Assembly: GCA_023409265.1 (NCBI GenBank)
Contig: JAEYHZ010000038.1
Coordinates: 1 to 64,000, forward strand
DNA length: 64,000 nucleotides
Direction: 5' to 3'
Source: Bacillota bacterium
Lineage (GTDB): Bacteria > Bacillota > Clostridia > Acetivibrionales > DSM-1351
This document shows positions 25,942 through 34,945 of this stretch, one piece after another. Positions within the stretch are counted from its first letter, which is position 1. Every line of letters starts with the position of its first letter. A program made the position numbers and the translations under genes. The notes below the pieces were generated by a model. That model saw only the letters and a program-made list of their open reading frames with translations, was not told the origin of the DNA and did not search any database.

Positions 25942-26901
25942 CTAAATCTCTCCTGACGGCTTTCTCAGCTTAACCGATCGGGATATGGGTTCCCCGAATT
26001 CCGGAATCCCTGTACTGCTCCAAGAAACCTGCTGTGCCCAGGTACTTCTTAAAGTCGTGTCCAACTTCTGGCCTCTTGCTTCTGAAATTGCATGGAATAT
26101 GATCCAATCCTCTTTGTCATCAGGTGACTTTACAAAACTATTATGACCGGGTGCTACAACCTGGTTTTCCAAAGATTTTCCTAATACAGGATTTTCTGAT
26201 TTTGCCCATGAATCTTTTAAAAGCAAATTGCAGTTTTCAAAAGCTGAAAGCATTCCCAGACAATAATCCTCGGTCCAGGTTGTACTGGCAGAATAGATAA
26301 TAAATATCCGTCCATCTCTTTTTAATATTGCAGGGCCCTCATTTATAGCCATTCCACCCTGCTTTTCCCAGTCAAATTCCGGTTTTGTCAATAAAATATT
26401 ATCACCTGACAGTGTCCACGGGTTTACCATTTCCGCAATATAAATTGCAGAGCCATACTCAGGGAAATTCCCATAGCCGGCATATAAGAAATAAAGCTTA
26501 TGAGCATGCTGCAGCACGGTTCCATCCAAGCCCGGATATTGTGTATTAACTGCACCTTTTTCAACCCATGTCCCTTTCATAGGATCTTGGGAAGCATTTT
26601 CAAGAACAAATATCCTTCTTGTTTCATCTCCACCACCATCATTAGCAGTGAAATATACATACCATCTATCGTTAATAAAGTGAATCTCGGGAGCCCAGAG
26701 ATTTCCGGAGCAAGGCCCGGAAGGAGCTGGAATAAATATTGTTTTTCTTTCAGCTTTGCTTATTTCTGTAATGCTCTCAGAACACCACAAATCTATTCTG
26801 TTCTGAAGAGTTATCATAAAATAATAACAACCGTTCTGGTGCTTATAGAACCATGGATCAGCTCCAAACTCAAAAATAGGGTTATTAAATGTTTTTGCCA
26901 T
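25942..26901 (-). CDS. GH43-family glycosidase
   Basis: 319 residues from the ATG at 26899-26901, which has GAGAGG nine bases upstream. The five-bladed propeller residues are GADPW (general base Asp15), the Asp of PGLDGTV and the Glu of NEGPAIL (acid). No signal peptide, so it probably cleaves imported arabinosyl or xylosyl oligosaccharides in the cytoplasm. Its start overlaps by 17 bp the end of a truncated GH2 frame on the same strand, so it was probably the second gene of a hemicellulose operon whose first gene has been lost. Confidence 0.87.
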   Translation of the reverse strand: MAKTFNNPIFEFGADPWFYKHQNGCYYFMITLQNRIDLWCSESITEISKAERKTIFIPAPSGPCSGNLWAPEIHFINDRWYVYFTANDGGGDETRRIFVLENASQDPMKGTWVEKGAVNTQYPGLDGTVLQHAHKLYFLYAGYGNFPEYGSAIYIAEMVNPWTLSGDNILLTKPEFDWEKQGGMAINEGPAILKRDGRIFIIYSASTTWTEDYCLGMLSAFENCNLLLKDSWAKSENPVLGKSLENQVVAPGHNSFVKSPDDKEDWIIFHAISEARGQKLDTTLRSTWAQQVSWSSTGIPEFGEPISRSVKLRKPSGEI

Positions 26902-27148
26902 TATTATTAACCTCTCTGATCTTATCAAGATCAACCTTAATTTTTCTATCAGCTGTTAACAGGCCATTAACTTCCTGCATTACATCGGTCAGCTGGGTAT
27001 AGCAATATCCTCTAATGTATGGTGTATTTAGTATAGCGCTGGTAATGTCTCCATACCTTTCAAAAAAGCTTTTCTCGTCCGCTACGGCACCATTATATCC
27101 CCAGCTCTCGGAATCCTCATTTTGATTTATTACATATTTATTGAACAT
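26885..27148 (-). pseudogene. C-terminal remnant of a GH2 glycoside hydrolase
   Basis: The 87-codon frame ESWGYNGAVADEKSFFERYGD ... ILNTPYIRGYCYTQLTDVMQEVNGLL matches the end of the TIM-barrel domain of GH2 beta-galactosidase/glucuronidase-like enzymes, where GYCYTQLTDV-type sequence forms the last strand and helix. The rest of the enzyme (several hundred residues, including both catalytic Glu) is missing. The ATG at 27146-27148 has no ribosome binding site. It is best read as a 5' deletion leaving the tail between a promoter and GH43. Confidence 0.75.
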
Positions 27149-27189
27149 TTTGGTGATTTTTTCTATAATGACCGAAATTTATCCACTCT

Positions 27190-27226
27190 ATTTTCTATTA
27201 TAATGCAAAAATAGAAAATTTGTCGA
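27190..27226 (-). promoter_or_regulatory. Promoter and palindrome before the GH2 remnant/GH43 unit
   Basis: On the minus strand TCGACA (27226-27221), 18-bp spacer, TATAAT (27202-27197). A perfect inverted repeat ATTTTCTAT/ATAGAAAAT (27190-27198, 27211-27219) overlaps the -10 and could bind a repressor. The rest of the 27149-27443 gap holds only the hairpin listed separately. Confidence 0.65.
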
Positions 27227-27334
27227 GCACAGGCAAGTTTTTGTATCCTGGCGCATTTTCCAAGTGCAAGGTTATCCTCAAGAACTCTTCCCCGCCATAC
27301 TTTGATATATGCCATAACACAAAAAAAGTACAGA

Positions 27335-27420
27335 AAAATACAACCCCCATTATCAGTTTCGTGAACTCCAGCTGCAAGCCGTGAAATTCAAGTATTCTCC
27401 GATAATGAGAGTTGTATTTT
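27335..27420 (-). terminator. Long hairpin after the reverse rubrerythrin gene
   Basis: AAAATACAAC (27335-27344) pairs perfectly with GTTGTATTTT (27411-27420), with an inner ATTATC/GATAAT match. On the minus strand the far arm runs into TTTTTC. The large loop makes it an atypical terminator. Confidence 0.5.
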
Positions 27421-27443
27421 ATTTGATCATTTGGTATTAATTT

Positions 27444-27989
27444 TTACTTGAAAAATCTCTCCAGCAAGCCCTTGAATCCTGCTCCATGTCTTGCTTCGTC
27501 CTTGCACATTTCGTGAACTGTGTCATGGATAGCGTCCAGGTTCAACTGTTTAGCCTTTGTAGCAAGATCCTTCTTACCCTTGCAAGCCCCGGCTTCGGCT
27601 TCAGCTCTCAATTGAAGGTTCTTCTTAGTATCCGCATGAACTACTTCACCAAGCAATTCTGCAAATTTAGCAGCGTGTTCAGCTTCTTCCCAGGCAGCAA
27701 GCTTGTAAAAAGCGCCAATTTCCGGATAACCTTCGCGCTCAGCCTGTCTTGCCATAGCGAGATACATACCTACTTCTGTACATTCACCTACAAAGTTAGC
27801 TCTCAAACCTTCCAAAATTTCTGCATCAACACCCTGAGCTACACCAATTCTGTGCTCATCAGCCCATACTGCAGAAGTTTCAGTCTGCTCTACAAATTTT
27901 TCTCTTGCTGCTTTACATTGAGGGCAGTTGTCAGGTGCTGCATCTCCCACATGAACATAACCACATACTGAACAAACAAATTTTTTCAT
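27444..27989 (-). CDS. Reverse rubrerythrin (NADH peroxidase component)
   Basis: 181 residues with the rubredoxin-like site at the N-terminus (Cys6, Cys9, Cys22, Cys25 in CSVCGYV and CPQC) and the diiron four-helix domain after it (GECTEVGMYLAMARQAEREG, AAWEEAEHAAKFAELLGE, EMCKDEARHGAGFK). This reversed order defines the clostridial reverse rubrerythrins that reduce hydrogen peroxide and oxygen with electrons from NADH through a reductase and rubredoxin. Monocistronic, cytoplasmic; protection of a strict anaerobe against oxygen is the likely role. Confidence 0.93.
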   Translation of the reverse strand: MKKFVCSVCGYVHVGDAAPDNCPQCKAAREKFVEQTETSAVWADEHRIGVAQGVDAEILEGLRANFVGECTEVGMYLAMARQAEREGYPEIGAFYKLAAWEEAEHAAKFAELLGEVVHADTKKNLQLRAEAEAGACKGKKDLATKAKQLNLDAIHDTVHEMCKDEARHGAGFKGLLERFFK

Positions 27990-28166
27990 AAGATAAATCC
28001 TCCATTATGTATTAACATTTTAAATTTTAAATTAAATCCGGTTATCGCCCGACTCGAACGGCAACGTTTATATATGTACCCCCCGGGTATTCAGCTTAAA
28101 CAAAAAATTTAAACATTTGTAGTGGAAAAGATTTACTTAAGGTTTGTGTTTTGGACTTGTAACCAG

Positions 28167-28344
28167 GAGCGATTTATTATAGAGTGATTTACTATTGAGT
28201 TATTTATTTTGCAGTTATTTACCATGAAGTGATACTATGAAGTAATTTACTATGAAGTGATTTACTATGAAGCGATTTACTATGAAGCGATTTACTATGA
28301 ATTCATTCACTATGCGGTGATTTACTATGAATTCATTCACTATG
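28167..28344. repeat. 15-bp tandem repeat array, about 12 units
   Basis: Units of the form AAGTGATTTACTATG repeat from 28167 to 28344, the better copies at 28240-28299; one unit is 13 bp and two identical variants (AATTCATTCACTATG) alternate with CGGTGATTTACTATG-like units. Read on the minus strand the units keep one frame (I-V-N-H-F type pentapeptides) but have no start signal. The array is in the 376-bp gap between the CDF transporter stop and the reverse rubrerythrin gene; the rest of that gap shows nothing recognisable. Confidence 0.85.
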
Positions 28345-28365
28345 CAGTGAGTAATTTGGCAGCGA

Positions 28366-29223
28366 CTAACAGGGATTAATATGAACTACGGCATCCTTTA
28401 CACCCTTAATATCTTTAACCTTTGCCTTAATTTCAGAAGCTATTTTATGGCTTTCGTTTACCGACATCTCTCCATCTACCGACACCTTTATCAGCAGAAT
28501 GTATCCGGCACCTACCGGCTTGGCATTTATACTGTCGATGTGATCCACACCTCTGATTCCCTGGACCAGATTATAGGTATTTTCTTTGAAAACAGGATCT
28601 ATATCGGTGTCCATCAGGACCTTGAAGGAGCTGATAAATATTTTTATTCCGGTGAAGAATATCCAAAGAGATATGCCGATACCAACGGCTCCATCCACCC
28701 AGGTAATGCCTAAATAGCCCATTAATATGCCCAGCAGTGTACCTGCGGTTACGAAAACGTCATTTCTGTGGTCCTCCGAGTTGGCCAATACTAAAAGATT
28801 GTCCAGAACCTTTCCCACTCTGTTTGTATATAAAAACAGAGTCAATTTGACAACAATAGTAATTATGGCAACAGTTATCAGAAACCAGGAGGTTTCGAAG
28901 ACTGCTTTGTTTATTATGGAGGATAAAGCACTTTTGAAAATGGTAAAAGAAACAAGCATTAAAGAAAGGCTTATAATCATGGAAAATATATATTCCGCCT
29001 TGCCATGGCCGTAGGGATGATCCTTGTCTTCCGGGCGGCTTGCAATACTGTTTCCAACAAGAGTCATTACTGATGCAAACACATCCCCGGCACTGTTAAA
29101 ACCATCTGCTATCATGGCCTGGCTCCGGCTTAAGAAACCTGCGGTAAGTTTAATTGACAGAAGAAAGATATTTGCCCCTATTCCCAGTACCGCTACCCTT
29201 TTCGTCACCTTAAATCGATCCAT
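28366..29223 (-). CDS. Cation diffusion facilitator (CDF) transporter
   Basis: 285 residues from the ATG at 29221-29223 behind GGAGG. Six membrane helices in the N-terminal 200 residues with metal-site motifs ADGFNSAGD and HPYGHGKAEY and, in helix 5, NSEDHRNDVF; the C-terminal 85 residues form the ferredoxin-like cytoplasmic metal sensor. It exports divalent cations (zinc, iron, manganese or cobalt) in exchange for protons. Followed directly by a repeat array rather than a clear terminator. Confidence 0.9.
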   Translation of the reverse strand: MDRFKVTKRVAVLGIGANIFLLSIKLTAGFLSRSQAMIADGFNSAGDVFASVMTLVGNSIASRPEDKDHPYGHGKAEYIFSMIISLSLMLVSFTIFKSALSSIINKAVFETSWFLITVAIITIVVKLTLFLYTNRVGKVLDNLLVLANSEDHRNDVFVTAGTLLGILMGYLGITWVDGAVGIGISLWIFFTGIKIFISSFKVLMDTDIDPVFKENTYNLVQGIRGVDHIDSINAKPVGAGYILLIKVSVDGEMSVNESHKIASEIKAKVKDIKGVKDAVVHINPC

Positions 29224-29242
29224 TATTACCTCCATAAGTTTG

Positions 29243-30496
29243 TTAAAACAGCTGTGACAGAAGATGTATTGCAAGACCTGCCAACCCACCGATAACCGTT
29301 CCGTTAATTCTGATATATTGAAGGTCCGCCCCAACCTGAACTTCAAGTTTGTCAACCATATCCCCGGTTTCCCAAGCATCCATGGTATCATAAATCAGAG
29401 AACCCACCTTATCACCATACAGGGCTACCAACCCCTCTGCTATGTCAATTATGGCAGTGTCAATATTCTCTCTGAAATCCTGATGTGTATTTATTCCGTA
29501 CACAACCATATCAAGAACCGTACCTACTTTGGTGTGGAGCTGTTCTTCGTTTTCCAGGAAAGAGTTTTTTAACTCCAATATTGCCTCACTCAATCTCATG
29601 ACAACTTCGTTAAAGGCTTCGGATTTCACAAGCTGCATTTTCAGCTGCTCACCCTTTTGAATAAGTTCTTCGTCATTCCGCATGTCTTCCAACAGCCTTG
29701 GAAGGGCCGAAAGTATCAGTCTGTTAATCTGAGCGTCCTCATTGTTATCAAGTGCCTCAATCTGTATTAATAAATAATCAAGTATTTTCTTATAAATCAG
29801 ATCACCAATAAAGGGCATAGCAAGAGTTTTATTTATACCTGCCAGGACAAGCAGTGTTTTTTCCTTATTATCCCCAATATATTTATATGTAACACTGATA
29901 AGAGCTCTTACCAACGGTTTGTGATAACCGCCTTCTGTCACTGGTCCTATAATACCTGCCAATGCCGGATAAAGTTTTATCTCGTCAACCTTCCGGTGAA
30001 CATACGCTTCCAAATATTCCTCCAATTTCTTATCGTCAACAATGGCATCAAGTACTGTCGGAAGTTTTGAGGCAGCACCGCGGGCTAATTTCTCCCTGTT
30101 TGAAATAATATATGCGGATATTTTTGAAGACACACTAACCTTATTCAGTTTTGCTTTAATCAATTCAGGTGTAAAAAAATTGGAAACAACAAAATTAGAC
30201 AAAGCTCTGGCGATTCTCTGTTTGTTATTCTGAATTATTGCGGTATGAGGTATTATCCTGAGACCGAGGGGATGACGGAAGAGGGCCACAACCGCAAACC
30301 AGTCTGCCAGCGCCCCCACCATTGATGCCTCTGCAAAAGCGGTTATTGAGGAAAACACAAGCCCTCTGTTTTCAACCCTCTTGAATATGACAAAAACCAC
30401 TGTCATAAACACCAGCAGTGAGGTTGCTATGAGCCTCATATTTCTGAGTTTTCTTCTTAAATTAATTTCTTCATTCTTATAGATGTATTTTTCCAT
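29243..30496 (-). CDS. DUF445 (YheB-like) membrane protein
   Basis: 417 residues with a membrane helix at about 18-38, the conserved VGALADWFAVVALFRHPLG, then long alpha-helical segments and a C-terminal hydrophobic stretch (NGTVIGGLAGLAIHLLSQLF). DUF445 proteins are tethered membrane proteins with unknown function, found widely in Firmicutes. GGAG precedes the ATG. It is 19 bp from the CDF gene, so the two may be co-transcribed. Confidence 0.87.
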   Translation of the reverse strand: MEKYIYKNEEINLRRKLRNMRLIATSLLVFMTVVFVIFKRVENRGLVFSSITAFAEASMVGALADWFAVVALFRHPLGLRIIPHTAIIQNNKQRIARALSNFVVSNFFTPELIKAKLNKVSVSSKISAYIISNREKLARGAASKLPTVLDAIVDDKKLEEYLEAYVHRKVDEIKLYPALAGIIGPVTEGGYHKPLVRALISVTYKYIGDNKEKTLLVLAGINKTLAMPFIGDLIYKKILDYLLIQIEALDNNEDAQINRLILSALPRLLEDMRNDEELIQKGEQLKMQLVKSEAFNEVVMRLSEAILELKNSFLENEEQLHTKVGTVLDMVVYGINTHQDFRENIDTAIIDIAEGLVALYGDKVGSLIYDTMDAWETGDMVDKLEVQVGADLQYIRINGTVIGGLAGLAIHLLSQLF

Positions 30497-30523
30497 TTCA
30501 TATGCTCCAACAAACTACTCAGA

Positions 30524-31168
30524 CTATAATCCAGTGTTATTATTTGAGTCTGTGTTATTATCAGTTTCCGGGTTTACTGATTTAAGTCCTTCATCAATTT
30601 CACTCCATACTGAATCCAGTCCGTAACGGTTTTCAGATGAGAAGGGTATAACCTTGTCGGTACTCTCAAGCTGTAATACCTTTTTTATATCGGTAATTCT
30701 GACGTTTATTTGAGATCTTGAGATTTTATCGGCTTTTGTAGCCACTATCAAAGTATTTAACCCAAAGCCTTTAAGCCACTGGTGCATGGTTATGTCATCC
30801 TTACTGGGAGCATGCCTTATATCAACCAGCAAAACTATAAGCTTCAGATAATTTTCCTTTCTGGAATACAGATATGTTTCAATAATATTCTCCCAGGAGG
30901 CTTTCATATCCTTTGAAACATTTGCAAAACCATATCCCGGTAAGTCCACGAGATAAAAAGTATCATTAACATTATAGAAATTTATCTGTCTTGTTTTTCC
31001 CGGCGTTGCACCAACCCTTGCCAGGCTTTTTCTGTTTACTAATGTATTTATGATTGAAGATTTCCCAACATTTGACCTGCCAACAAAGGCCACCTCGGGA
31101 TAACCTGTAGCGGGATACTGATTTGGCTTTACAGCTGTAATAACGTGTTCTGCTTTTTTTACTATCAT
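30524..31168 (-). CDS. engB: EngB/YsxC ribosome-assembly GTPase
   Basis: 214 residues, start at 31168 (MIVKKAEHV) supported by GGAG about ten bases upstream and by alignment to the usual N-terminus. GTPase motifs: G1 GRSNVGKSS, G2 region GATPGKTRQINFY, G3 DLPGYG, G4 TKAD, G5 SSENR. An unusual Asn/Asp/Thr tail of about 15 residues follows. It helps assemble the 50S subunit. The gene lies downstream of a DUF445-unrelated MATE gene on the same strand. Confidence 0.95.
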   Translation of the reverse strand: MIVKKAEHVITAVKPNQYPATGYPEVAFVGRSNVGKSSIINTLVNRKSLARVGATPGKTRQINFYNVNDTFYLVDLPGYGFANVSKDMKASWENIIETYLYSRKENYLKLIVLLVDIRHAPSKDDITMHQWLKGFGLNTLIVATKADKISRSQINVRITDIKKVLQLESTDKVIPFSSENRYGLDSVWSEIDEGLKSVNPETDNNTDSNNNTGL

Positions 31169-31254
31169 TTTTTCTTCACTCCGATTCTTTCCAATTATCT
31201 TTGGCAATACCTTGTATTTGCCATAAAAATAAATTTTATTTGCAGATATATTAA

Positions 31255-32616
31255 TTATACCTCTATTACTACATTTTTTATCCATTTGTCTGATCTGAGT
31301 CTTAAAACCGATATTGTGATTTTAGCCAGCTCTTCAGCCATAACCATCAAAACAACCCATTGCACATCAAGTTTTAATACATACGCACCGAAGAAAGCCA
31401 AAGGAACCCCGATAAGCCACATTGTTATACCTTCGGCTTTAAACGCAAAGCCTGCATCTCCACCGCCCCTCAATATCCCTACAATAGAAACTATATTTGT
31501 AAGCCTGATGGGTATAATAAAGGCATTTATATAGAGTATAAATATTGCGGTGTCCAGCACATCCGAGGTAACCTTGAACAGGCTGACTATGGCCGGAGCA
31601 GTAAAATACAAAGCAATTCCCAGTACTATCCCACCGACAACGCACAGCATTACAAAACGCCATGCATATTCTCTGCCTTTATGCTCCTCCCCTGCTCCGA
31701 TTACATGACCTACCATAACAGCAGAAGCGCTGGCCATTCCAAAGCCTGCAACCAAAAACAGGTTTGTAATAATATTTGTAATCTGTACTGCTGCGAAGGC
31801 CTCTGTACTGATTCTTCCATACGCTACCGAATACAGTGCGAAACCCAGCCCCCAGCAAAGCTCGTTCAGGATTACAGGAACCATTGTCGCTACGACCTTG
31901 TTAAACAGTTCGTAAGAAACTTTCCTTAAAATACTTATTCTAATACGTAAAATATCATAATTTCTCCAGCTGACCACCAGAAAAATCACCATCTCGATTA
32001 TTCTCGAAATCAATGTAGCTGTTGCTGACCCTTTAACACCCATAGCCGGGAATCCAAACATTCCGAATATCATTATGAAATTAAGCACAGTATTAATAGC
32101 CAGGGTTATTCCGCTGATAATCATAGGCATAGCTGATTTTCCTATACTTCGCAGGCTGACGCTGATTCCGAAGCTGATGGACGCAAAAACAAAGCTCATA
32201 CTTAAAATTCTCAGAAAATCAGCCCCCAGCTTAATTACAAGCGGTTCGGTATTGAATATGCCCACAATCTGAGTGGGAAAAGCAACACCGATTATAGAAA
32301 ACAGCAAAGATACCCCTACTGCCAGGGCTATACCTATATTAACAACCTTACCTATGTTTTCATGATCTTTTTTCCCCCAGAACTGGGCAACATATATTCC
32401 AGCACCGCTGTGAATGGCAGCATACATCAAAAAGACCAGCAAACCATACTGATTAGCAACTCCTACTGCAGCAACAGGCTCGTTCCCCAGCTTTCCCACC
32501 AGGACATTGTCAACCATACCAAGTGATGACGCAATGAGATTTTGAATTATAACAGGTATAGCCAACGTAAAAAGTTTATAGTAAAAACTCTTGTCTCCAA
32601 ACAAATATTTCTTCAT
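31255..32616 (-). CDS. MATE-family efflux transporter
   Basis: 453 residues from the ATG at 32614-32616 (MKKYLFGDKSFYYKLF), immediately after GGGGGAG; an in-frame ATG seven codons earlier has no site. Twelve membrane helices in two homologous halves; the first half has AIPVIIQNLIASSLGMVDNVLVGKLG and the second MVPVILNELCWGLGFALYSVAYGR, both MATE signatures. It extrudes drugs or metabolites using sodium or proton gradients. Substrate unknown. Confidence 0.9.
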   Translation of the reverse strand: MKKYLFGDKSFYYKLFTLAIPVIIQNLIASSLGMVDNVLVGKLGNEPVAAVGVANQYGLLVFLMYAAIHSGAGIYVAQFWGKKDHENIGKVVNIGIALAVGVSLLFSIIGVAFPTQIVGIFNTEPLVIKLGADFLRILSMSFVFASISFGISVSLRSIGKSAMPMIISGITLAINTVLNFIMIFGMFGFPAMGVKGSATATLISRIIEMVIFLVVSWRNYDILRIRISILRKVSYELFNKVVATMVPVILNELCWGLGFALYSVAYGRISTEAFAAVQITNIITNLFLVAGFGMASASAVMVGHVIGAGEEHKGREYAWRFVMLCVVGGIVLGIALYFTAPAIVSLFKVTSDVLDTAIFILYINAFIIPIRLTNIVSIVGILRGGGDAGFAFKAEGITMWLIGVPLAFFGAYVLKLDVQWVVLMVMAEELAKITISVLRLRSDKWIKNVVIEV

Positions 32617-32720
32617 TTCTCCCCCGAATAAATCCATCTTTGAGCAATTTTATACATGCCTCACGTGATTATACTATAATGGAGTATAAAATGCCATACC
32701 CTCTAAGGTTTACCATGCCT

Positions 32721-32790
32721 TAATTAAAAATCCATGCTTTATCTTTAAAAGACAAACCTACATTGTCTCTTAAAGGCGAAGCATGGATTT
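32721..32790 (-). terminator. Terminator after the acyl-CoA synthetase gene
   Basis: AAATCCATGCTT/AAGCATGGATTT (32728-32739, 32779-32790) is a perfect 12-bp stem with an inner CTTTAA...TTAAAG match; on the minus strand the sequence continues into TTTTTAATT. Confidence 0.75.
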
Positions 32791-32808
32791 ATCAGACAAA
32801 TATTTTTA

Positions 32809-34638
32809 TTAAAGCCCTTCTATAACCTTTCCATTGGCCTTTCGCATGTTTGTATCGGCTTTCTTGAGCTGTTCCATAATCTTATTATGTTCTATGGGCC
32901 TTCTGATTGTTAATTTCGTTGTTTTTATAATTTCTTCATAGCTTAAAACAAAATATCGGATAATTTTGTATTGTGGAATGTCCTGATTCAACCTTTTAAT
33001 TTCCTTCTGAACCATTTCTGCAATTTCTTCGTCAGCAGGCTTTTTACCCCACTTTTCGGTCAATGCGGCCTCATTTACTACAATCTTCGCACAAACCTGG
33101 ATATCTCCGTCAGGGGCAGTGTTACCCCACACAAAGGATTCCTTGACACCTTCGATATTGTTCAGCAGCATTTCGTACTCCTCGGGAAAAGCTTTTTTAC
33201 CATTGGTTAAAACAATCATTGACTTGGCTCTGCCTGTTATAGTAATAAAGCCCCTGTCATCAATAAAGCCAAGATCTCCTGTATGGAACCAGCCCTGTTT
33301 ATCGATGGCTTCCTCAGTGGCCGCTTCATCTTCATAATAACCCATCATGACATTTGGGCCTCTTGTAATAATTTCACCCATTCCGTTTTCATCAGGACTG
33401 TCAATAGCCACTTCAATTCCCTTCATAGGGTGGCCTATAGTTCCAGGTATGTTGTAGAAATCATTATTAGCGGCTACAACCGGTGAGGTTTCAGTCAGTC
33501 CATAACCCTGTATTACGTTCAAACCCAGCATTCCAAAGCCCAGAACTATTTCCTTGTCGATTGGGGCTGCTCCGGAAATAGCAAGTCTTAAACCCGGCCC
33601 TATCTGTTCAAGTATTTTCCTGAACAGTTTCCTTCTGATATCTATACCCACTGAAGACAAGGCATTTGAAACTTTCCCCAGTGCCCTGACTGTCTTTTCC
33701 TTTCCAGACTTCCTTAGTCCCTCCTGAAGCTTTTTATACATGGCTTCCAAAATAGCAGGAACCACTACAAGAAGAGTAACGTCAAACTCCTTAAGGTTCC
33801 TTGCTATATGTTTAATACCTTCGGCATAGGCAATAGTTACTCCATTTTTGACCATAAACATCATTCCTCCCGAAAGTTCAAAGGTATGGTGGAGTGGCAG
33901 AATCGACAGATGGACATCATTTGGAAACACCTTGATTATTGATGTCACTGCACTTACGTCTGAGCATATATTACGTTGATTCAGCATAACACCCTTTGCC
34001 ATGCTTGTTGTTCCCGATGTAAATAAGATGAGCGAAAGTGCTTCGGCATCTATCACTGAATCCACGAAACTTCTGTTAGCGGCCTTTAGAAGCTCCCTGC
34101 CTCTATCCATCAAATGTAAAATACTATGGAAATTTGAAGGATAATCTCCTTTAAGCTCGTCCATACAAATAAAATGCAATATTCCCGTATTCTTTTTAGC
34201 CAGTTCCAGCATTTCGGCATCAAAATTCCTGCTGTAAAATATAGCGTCAACCTTTCCTCTGCTGATAAGATTCTCTATTTCTATCTCGGGGAGATGCTTA
34301 TCCAACGGTACTGCTATGCCTGTACCATTAACAATTGAAAAGAAGCTTAATGCCCATTCATATCTGTTCTCTCCGATTACCGCAATTCTCTTGTCCTTCA
34401 GCCCTAAATCATGCAAGGCTGTACCAATAGCATCTATTTCGGCTCCAAACTCATTATAGGTCTTTACCAAAATGGTATTATCCCTTTTAAACTTGAATGC
34501 AGCCTTGTCTCCAAACTTCTTTATACTATTCTTAACCAGTTCTTTGAAATTACTTACTGTATCGGTTTCATAATATCCTAAACCTGTTACAGTTTTTCTG
34601 CCGTCTATATTAGCTAGGACAATACCTTTTTTACTCAT
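32809..34638 (-). CDS. AMP-forming long-chain acyl-CoA synthetase
   Basis: 609 residues. Adenylation motifs: LILFTSGTTSMAKGVML (P-loop-like, about 205), VIQGYGLTETSPVVA (about 380), TGDLGFIDDRGFITITGRAKSMIVLTNGKK (about 470-500, with the hinge). The C-terminal domain is present and the adenylation Lys region (YKIIRYFVLS, KTTKLTIRR) is visible. No membrane helix. It activates fatty acids with ATP and CoA for lipid synthesis or recycling. GAGGAG precedes the ATG; monocistronic with its own terminator. Confidence 0.92.
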   Translation of the reverse strand: MSKKGIVLANIDGRKTVTGLGYYETDTVSNFKELVKNSIKKFGDKAAFKFKRDNTILVKTYNEFGAEIDAIGTALHDLGLKDKRIAVIGENRYEWALSFFSIVNGTGIAVPLDKHLPEIEIENLISRGKVDAIFYSRNFDAEMLELAKKNTGILHFICMDELKGDYPSNFHSILHLMDRGRELLKAANRSFVDSVIDAEALSLILFTSGTTSMAKGVMLNQRNICSDVSAVTSIIKVFPNDVHLSILPLHHTFELSGGMMFMVKNGVTIAYAEGIKHIARNLKEFDVTLLVVVPAILEAMYKKLQEGLRKSGKEKTVRALGKVSNALSSVGIDIRRKLFRKILEQIGPGLRLAISGAAPIDKEIVLGFGMLGLNVIQGYGLTETSPVVAANNDFYNIPGTIGHPMKGIEVAIDSPDENGMGEIITRGPNVMMGYYEDEAATEEAIDKQGWFHTGDLGFIDDRGFITITGRAKSMIVLTNGKKAFPEEYEMLLNNIEGVKESFVWGNTAPDGDIQVCAKIVVNEAALTEKWGKKPADEEIAEMVQKEIKRLNQDIPQYKIIRYFVLSYEEIIKTTKLTIRRPIEHNKIMEQLKKADTNMRKANGKVIEGL

Positions 34639-34945
34639 ATTTTCTCCTCGGAATGAATTATAATTATTACCTGGTTATAATTATTATATTCCATTCGACA
34701 AATTCTATCAATTAGTATATTTAAAATGTTGTTAATTTTTATAATCAATTCAATATTTAACTTGCCACCCTCAGTTATTTTTATTCGCAGCAGGGAAATA
34801 CACATAACAGTCCTTTCACGGAAATAACTTATTTAAGGAAATAACAGGCTTTAAGGCTTAACTATATACGCAATTATTGAAATCCGGGGTTAAGAGTGCT
34901 AAATTAAATATTATAAAATTAATGAGAACAATGGAGGTCAAATAT
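34639..34945. other. Gene-free gap
   Basis: About 300 AT-rich bases between divergent genes. Apart from a short direct repeat of GGAAATAAC (34819 and 34838 area) I see no hairpin, palindrome or reading frame that stands out; it presumably holds the two promoters. Confidence 0.5.

Noticed and set aside
27185..27320. Small minus-strand frame beginning MAYIKVWRGRVL upstream of the GH2 remnant
   Set aside because: No ribosome binding site, no family match, and it overlaps the predicted promoter.
28167..28344. CRISPR array
   Set aside because: Units are 15 bp with no separate unique spacers and no cas genes nearby; this is a plain tandem repeat.
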